A DNA stretch of 64,000 nt from Companilactobacillus zhachilii. GTDB taxonomy: Bacteria; Bacillota; Bacilli; Lactobacillales; Lactobacillaceae. The position numbers and the translations under genes were made by a program. The DNA is taken from contig NZ_CP031933.2 in the NCBI RefSeq assembly GCF_003606365.2, positions 1,984,001-2,048,000 on the forward strand. Direction: 5' to 3'. Below, piece after piece: positions 59,887 through 64,000 of the stretch. Positions within the stretch are counted from its first letter, which is position 1, and each line of letters starts with the position of its first letter. Under the pieces are notes generated by a model that saw only the letters and a list, made by a program, of their open reading frames with translations, was not told where the DNA came from and did not search any database.

Positions 59887-59943
59887 TTATAAAAAAGTAG
59901 GGTAGATAAATTGAAATGAAATTTATCTACCCTACTTTTTTGG
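59887..59943 (+). terminator. Terminator of surface gene 1
   Basis: A near-perfect 22-bp stem beginning AAAAAAGTAGGGTAGATAAA and a T run; symmetrical enough to work in both directions. Confidence 0.9.
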
Positions 59944-59991
59944 AATTATATTTTTTTAAACTTAGCTACGTCACATTAAAATCACTAATAC

Positions 59992-60168
59992 CCTAGCCTC
60001 TGGTTGCAAGAAATTTTGGCAGCAGTGAAGGTGGCGTTAGGACTTTACTATTACACCACGGGACGAGTTTTGAAATTCACGTACTTTACGAAGTTCAAAA
60101 TCGAGACGAAAGACCTTGGCTTTCGTCGGTCCCCACAGCGCCAACATTTCTTGCACCCAGAGGTGGCA
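59992..60168 (+). repeat. Family R element 12
   Basis: Outer arms of the GCAAGAAATNTTGGC class with a few mismatches; P2 stem GACGAAAG/CTTTCGTC (minus TCGACGAAAG..), the most different P2 of the set yet still paired. Lies between surface gene 1 and the DUF554 gene, just past the latter's stop. Confidence 0.85.
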
Positions 60169-60176
60169 TCTATCAA

Positions 60177-60872
60177 CTAAAACAATTGCATAATTGCAAT
60201 AACTACAATCGGAACTATCAAAGCTGGTAATAAATTCAACACTTTTATTTTTTTGATATTTAACAAACCAAGCCCTGACGCCATAATCAAAATACCACCA
60301 ACGATTGTCAATTCAGTAATCATATCGTTATTGATTGAATTTTGTAGCAACATGGCAATCAAATAAATACTTCCTTGCCAAGTAAAAACAGCGATAGCCG
60401 CCAAAGCCATCCCGATACCAAATGTTGATGCCAAAACAATTGAAGTAATTCCATCAAGCATCCCATTAGTAAATAAGAACGTGTAGTCCTTATTCAAGGC
60501 CGCTTGAATTGGACCTAGAATCGACAATGAACCAATACAATACAACAATACGGCCGTTGCCAATCCTTCAGCTAAATTACTGCTACCGTCAGGATTAGGT
60601 TTTGAAAACTTTCCTACTAGATTATCAAAACGTTTTTCTAAATTCAGCCATTGTCCTATCAAACCGCCGACTGCCAAACTGACAATGAACAGCACTGGAT
60701 AATGACTTTTGGGCATATGTTGCACAACTGCATTCAAGCCGATAGCAATCGCTGCTAAGCCCAAAGCTTGTGTCAGGATCTCATTATACGCCGGCTTGAT
60801 TCCTTTTTTAAAATAACTACCAGTAAAACTCCCCACTAAAATCATGCAGACGTTAAAGATTGTTCCTATCAT
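60177..60872 (-). CDS. DUF554 membrane protein
   Basis: A 231-residue polytopic membrane protein with about six hydrophobic helices and the family's GTIFNVCMILVGSFTGSYFKKG start, GLAAIAIGLNAV, and the Gly-rich GLLNIKKIKVLNLLPALIVP end. Distributed in Firmicutes (YdfK/YqgA type); transporter-like but without known substrate. GGGGGAATCTT precedes the ATG. Confidence 0.85.
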   Translation of the reverse strand: MIGTIFNVCMILVGSFTGSYFKKGIKPAYNEILTQALGLAAIAIGLNAVVQHMPKSHYPVLFIVSLAVGGLIGQWLNLEKRFDNLVGKFSKPNPDGSSNLAEGLATAVLLYCIGSLSILGPIQAALNKDYTFLFTNGMLDGITSIVLASTFGIGMALAAIAVFTWQGSIYLIAMLLQNSINNDMITELTIVGGILIMASGLGLLNIKKIKVLNLLPALIVPIVVIAIMQLF

Positions 60873-60961
60873 AAGATTCCCCCCTATTTAATTAACATAA
60901 CGTATTGTTTTTTCGTAATTTAAAATAGCCTTGCGACACAGTTTCAATTAATCGTTAATCT

Positions 60962-60992
60962 CCAGATTGCTCTTATAGGCGGCATATTTAAC
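60962..60992 (+). repeat. Remnant end of a family R element
   Basis: TTGCTCTTATAGGCGGCATATTT matches the right end of element 2 (TTACTCTTGGAGGCGGCATATTT). The rest of the element is absent. Confidence 0.6.
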
Positions 60993-61132
60993 TAGCACAA
61001 TACGTTAAGGATATTAACTTAGAATTATAAACTCTCTAGCTACTTGAGGGTCAATCATTTTCAATAGGAATACGAATCTCAGTAATATATTTTTCAACAT
61101 CATCAGAAATACCATAATCAATCAAGGCAGTT

Positions 61133-61867
61133 TCAATTTGCCGGACCAGTAATTTTGAAATTATGCTTCTGACAATAATTAATCATTAATGGATACTGAC
61201 GGGCTGCTGTATCGTGTGTGCCACGAAATCTCAGTCGAATATATTTTCCTGCCTTCAATGTAGTTGTTGCATCTCCCTCATCTCCTGGTTCCATAATCAG
61301 TAGCAACCCATTGTAACTGTCAAATCTTCTTGCCAAAAGATTAGCTTGATTAATTGTTAAAGCAATTTTGCCTAGAAAAATATTTTTATCGACGCCAAAC
61401 TTTTGTCGCAATGTTGCTATAGGAAATTCAATATCATCATTGGGACGATAATCCTCGTTCAAGTAAATTACCGCCATTTCTGGTACATCAACAATTTCAA
61501 TTTTATCAATAACGCTATTAACCGCATTGTCAACTTGACTGATTCGCGTATCGATTCGACGTTCAATATTTTTCAAAGTCAAAATTTGTTGCTGAACTTG
61601 TACTTTTTGTTCTTTGAGCATTTCTTCCAATTTATCAATATCACGTGCCTCAAAAAAATGCTTGATTGATTCAACCGGCAAATCTAATGCACGTAAATAA
61701 TTAATGACATTCAGACGTTCAAATTGTTCGGTCGAATAATAGCGGTAGTTCGTCTGATGGTTTATTTTAGCGGGCTTTAATAGTCCAATTTCATCGTAAT
61801 AACGCAACGCTGAAATCTTAACGTTAAAAAGGTTTGATAGTTGCCCAATCGTGAAAAATTGTTTCAT
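61133..61867 (-). CDS. MerR-family regulator with effector domain, 3' end probably frameshifted
   Basis: As written 244 residues. N-terminal MerR winged helix MKQFFTIGQLSNLFNVKISALRYYDEIGLL, a dimerisation coiled coil (EARDIDKLEEMLKEQKVQVQQQILTLK), then a BmrR/GyrI-like ligand domain (LKAGKYIRLRFRG). The frame ends abruptly at KITGPAN. Removing one base from the A run on the coding strand (plus-strand T 61137-61139) extends it as ATTGAAACTGCCTTG to IETALIDYGISDDVEKYIT and EIRIPI, the normal end of this family, with a stop at 61051-61053. Start ATG 61865-61867 with AAGGAG upstream; a longer frame to 61891 lacks a ribosome site. May regulate a neighbouring gene. Confidence 0.82.
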   Translation of the reverse strand: MKQFFTIGQLSNLFNVKISALRYYDEIGLLKPAKINHQTNYRYYSTEQFERLNVINYLRALDLPVESIKHFFEARDIDKLEEMLKEQKVQVQQQILTLKNIERRIDTRISQVDNAVNSVIDKIEIVDVPEMAVIYLNEDYRPNDDIEFPIATLRQKFGVDKNIFLGKIALTINQANLLARRFDSYNGLLLIMEPGDEGDATTTLKAGKYIRLRFRGTHDTAARQYPLMINYCQKHNFKITGPAN

Positions 61868-61915
61868 GCCATACTCCTTCTTGGAAAACAATTCTCTATA
61901 TCAATATTTAAAAAA

Positions 61916-61963
61916 AATAACATGAATATATGGAATAGTAATATAAATATTATGATTTATACT
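61916..61963 (+). promoter_or_regulatory. Conserved upstream block of surface gene 2
   Basis: The 46-bp block also found at 56907, ending in a TATACT -10-like hexamer (61958-61963). The gene starts 90 bases downstream, so this is probably its promoter. Confidence 0.6.
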
Positions 61964-62050
61964 AAATTAAAATCAATTATTAACAAAACAGTCTAATTTG
62001 TATAAAAAAGTTTATTTTGTAGTTAATTTTGTTTTTATAGGGGGATAAAA

Positions 62051-64000
62051 ATGAAGACTAGAAAAATAATTTTCAAAATCTTATTAGCGCTTTTTTCCAG
62101 TTTAATAATGTTTCTCTTTCTTAGCCATGTTACTACCATCACTAAGGCAGCGGGAGGACAAGGCGACATTGAACAAGCTGAAAAAATCATGCGAAAATAC
62201 GATGGCATAACTAATTGGCAAGAACAATCAACTTCTCCACCAAACCAGGTTGGAAAAATACCTATTGGCAACGGTGTTTCTCTCGGTTATACTTTTGGAT
62301 CTGCACGTAACGCTACCGGTAAAGTCGTTACAGGTGGAGATAATACCATAACTAAATATTCTCAAGGCAATAATACCGGTGCGCCCACAACACCAAATGG
62401 AAAAATTAATATTTTTATAGACCAAAATGGCACTTATTACGGAATATTACATCAAGGTGCCAATTCATTTATCGGCACTGGTGGAACTCCCGGAAATGCT
62501 TCGGATACCTCAATTGATTTTGCTCTAGTTAATGGATCTACTAGTTCTAATGAATTTTATGATTCATATAATCTACTTAGACAGATGCCTGTGTTTGAAT
62601 CCAGTTCAAGCACCAACAAAATATTCTACACAGGAACTGATTCAAACAATAAACCTGTTTATAAATTAGTCGGGTACTTTTATAAAAAGTCAGTTTATGC
62701 AGAAATCGTTTTACGTCCTGACCCAACTGGAGCACCAATTGTTCGGCGTGAGTTATATGTTTACAATCCCAACACGTCAACAGCCCAGTTCCAAGTTTTT
62801 TTCGGGGAAGATACAGGACTCGACCCAAGTAATAATAATACTCAAACGGTTGATAACGTCCCGATGTTTGCACTTGGAGACAATAAAGGATTATTTATGT
62901 ACAGCGGTCTCTCAACCTCTCCTTCTAAACTATTTGTAACTAATAATGTTCCCGATGGATTTCAGAATTTCATGGGGAGAGTTTTAACTAATCCAACTAG
63001 TTGGGCTGTCAAAGGTACCATTCCTGGGAAAGGACAAATATCTGACCCCTCGATGCCATTTTCCACGGCACCCACAGCCTCACAAATGGGTGATATCAAT
63101 GCTAAAGCTGGTGACAATCTGCTACAAGTAATGGGAAATACTGGTCAAATGATAGATGTTGTAGATTCTAATGGCTTTCAAGATTCTGCTTACAGTTTAA
63201 GATGGCCCGCAGTTTCCTTAAGTACTGGTGAAGTAGCTCACTTCTCTTCAGCTATTGGTGCAACTGTCTCAGGTTTAGCTATTCCCTCACTTAGAATGAC
63301 ATATACGAATGCTAACCAAACAACCACTGGCTCAAATCACGTTGGAGACACCTTAAAGTTTAATGTCAAAATTAGAAATGACGGTTACAATTCTAACTGG
63401 ATAATAAGCAGAATTTTAGATAGTCTTCCAAATGGTTTGGCCATTGACACTAACACGATCAATTCATCACTTGTAAATGGAAATACCATAGATTACAACC
63501 CCAACACTGGACTTATAGATAACAGGGAATCTAATCTCACTTTCTCCGCTCAAGTCACAAACAGCGCCCCTTATTATTTAGATAGCTCTGGAAATTTGAC
63601 CAATACTGTAGCAGTCACTGGTCACAATGCCGGTCAAAATGACTCTACCACAATGAAAGATAGCGTTAAAATACCAGTTATAACACCATCTTTTAAATAT
63701 CGTTTTACAAAACTAGTAAGAAATGAAACGACAAATCCTAATGGTGATTACACTCAACAAGTAACTGCTCAAAAGGGTGACGTAATTGATTATAAAATCG
63801 ATTTTACTAGTAATGGTCAAGCCACCGTTAAATCTACTAGTATTTACGATAAATTAGATAGTAATCTGGAAGCCGTTTCGGGTAGTGCATACTGGAATGG
63901 AACTTCTGTCAGTGACCCCGACCCTACTTATCATGAATATTACTTTGCCGTTCCCGGTTCAATCAATAATAATCAAACCTATAGCTTTACCTTTAAAGCT
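62051..64000 (+). CDS. Large secreted surface protein, paralog 2 (cut by window edge)
   Basis: The first 650 codons of a protein that runs off the window. Signal peptide residues 1-33 (KILLALFSSLIMFLFL, then TITKAAGGQ). The N-terminal half is clearly homologous to the gene at 57346 (KYDGITNWQ, GYTFGSARNATGKV, FYTGTDSNNKPVYKLVGYFYK, GRVLTNPTSW), followed by the same DUF11-like modules (NVKIRNDGYNSNW, FKYRFTKLVRNETTNPNG). A WxL-type end is expected but lies outside. GGGGG at 62039-62044 precedes the ATG at 62051. The frame is open over its whole length. Confidence 0.82.
   Translation, partial: MKTRKIIFKILLALFSSLIMFLFLSHVTTITKAAGGQGDIEQAEKIMRKYDGITNWQEQSTSPPNQVGKIPIGNGVSLGYTFGSARNATGKVVTGGDNTITKYSQGNNTGAPTTPNGKINIFIDQNGTYYGILHQGANSFIGTGGTPGNASDTSIDFALVNGSTSSNEFYDSYNLLRQMPVFESSSSTNKIFYTGTDSNNKPVYKLVGYFYKKSVYAEIVLRPDPTGAPIVRRELYVYNPNTSTAQFQVFFGEDTGLDPSNNNTQTVDNVPMFALGDNKGLFMYSGLSTSPSKLFVTNNVPDGFQNFMGRVLTNPTSWAVKGTIPGKGQISDPSMPFSTAPTASQMGDINAKAGDNLLQVMGNTGQMIDVVDSNGFQDSAYSLRWPAVSLSTGEVAHFSSAIGATVSGLAIPSLRMTYTNANQTTTGSNHVGDTLKFNVKIRNDGYNSNWIISRILDSLPNGLAIDTNTINSSLVNGNTIDYNPNTGLIDNRESNLTFSAQVTNSAPYYLDSSGNLTNTVAVTGHNAGQNDSTTMKDSVKIPVITPSFKYRFTKLVRNETTNPNGDYTQQVTAQKGDVIDYKIDFTSNGQATVKSTSIYDKLDSNLEAVSGSAYWNGTSVSDPDPTYHEYYFAVPGSINNNQTYSFTFKA

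Overview
The window is a piece of a low-GC Gram-positive chromosome, almost certainly a member of the Lactobacillaceae. The ccpA-pepQ divergent pair, PepV dipeptidase, IreB, a 26-gene tRNA cluster behind one rRNA operon, a T-box in front of alaS and WxL-type surface proteins all point that way. The 16S gene and the gene content look like the Companilactobacillus (former L. farciminis/alimentarius) group, but that is recognition from memory, not a computed placement.

Layout. 1-1.4 kb: the start of a rhamnulokinase gene and a divergent DeoR-family regulator. 1.5-3.8 kb: small accessory genes (42-aa membrane peptide, GNAT acetyltransferase, TetR-type regulator, secreted protein). 3.9-11.6 kb: one rRNA operon on the minus strand (16S-23S-5S, tandem promoters P1/P2) followed by 26 tRNA genes and a terminator. 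11.7-18.2 kb: S1-domain protein, ferredoxin-NADP reductase, DedA, and a minus-strand yut/yun-like housekeeping operon. 18.9-24.8 kb: secreted glycerophosphodiesterase, PepV and a class A penicillin-binding protein. 25-31 kb: a small membrane gene, ccpA/pepQ, YtxH/DUF948 proteins, rdgB-murI and a DUF2507 protein. 31.5-45.4 kb: minus-strand genes for a Tim44-like protein, trxA, mutS2, cvpA, DUF1292, ruvX, ireB, alaS, cshB, nrnA, dinB and zwf. 46-56.7 kb: yajC, tgt, queA, ruvB, ruvA, mutL, mutS and ymdB, a DNA-repair, tRNA-queuosine and secretion block read leftward. 57-64 kb: two paralogous large secreted surface proteins with a DUF554 membrane protein and a MerR-type regulator between them.

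The most unusual feature is a family of about 180-bp intergenic elements, called family R here. There are eleven near full-length copies plus one fused and several remnant copies between 18 and 61 kb. Each folds into one long outer stem closing three internal hairpins. The outer stem and two of the inner stems differ in sequence between copies but stay base-paired, which is strong evidence that structure (RNA or single-stranded DNA) is what is conserved. Copies often occur as inverted pairs, and one 69-bp copy looks like a pair collapsed by deletion. A second short repeat family (B) accompanies three of them. No transposase is present in the window, and I do not recognise the family.

The sequence also shows four probable single-base indels in or near short homopolymers (small membrane gene at 25.3 kb, dinB start, zwf start, MerR 3' end). 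Their number and type make sequencing error the first explanation, so these genes should be checked against reads before being called broken.
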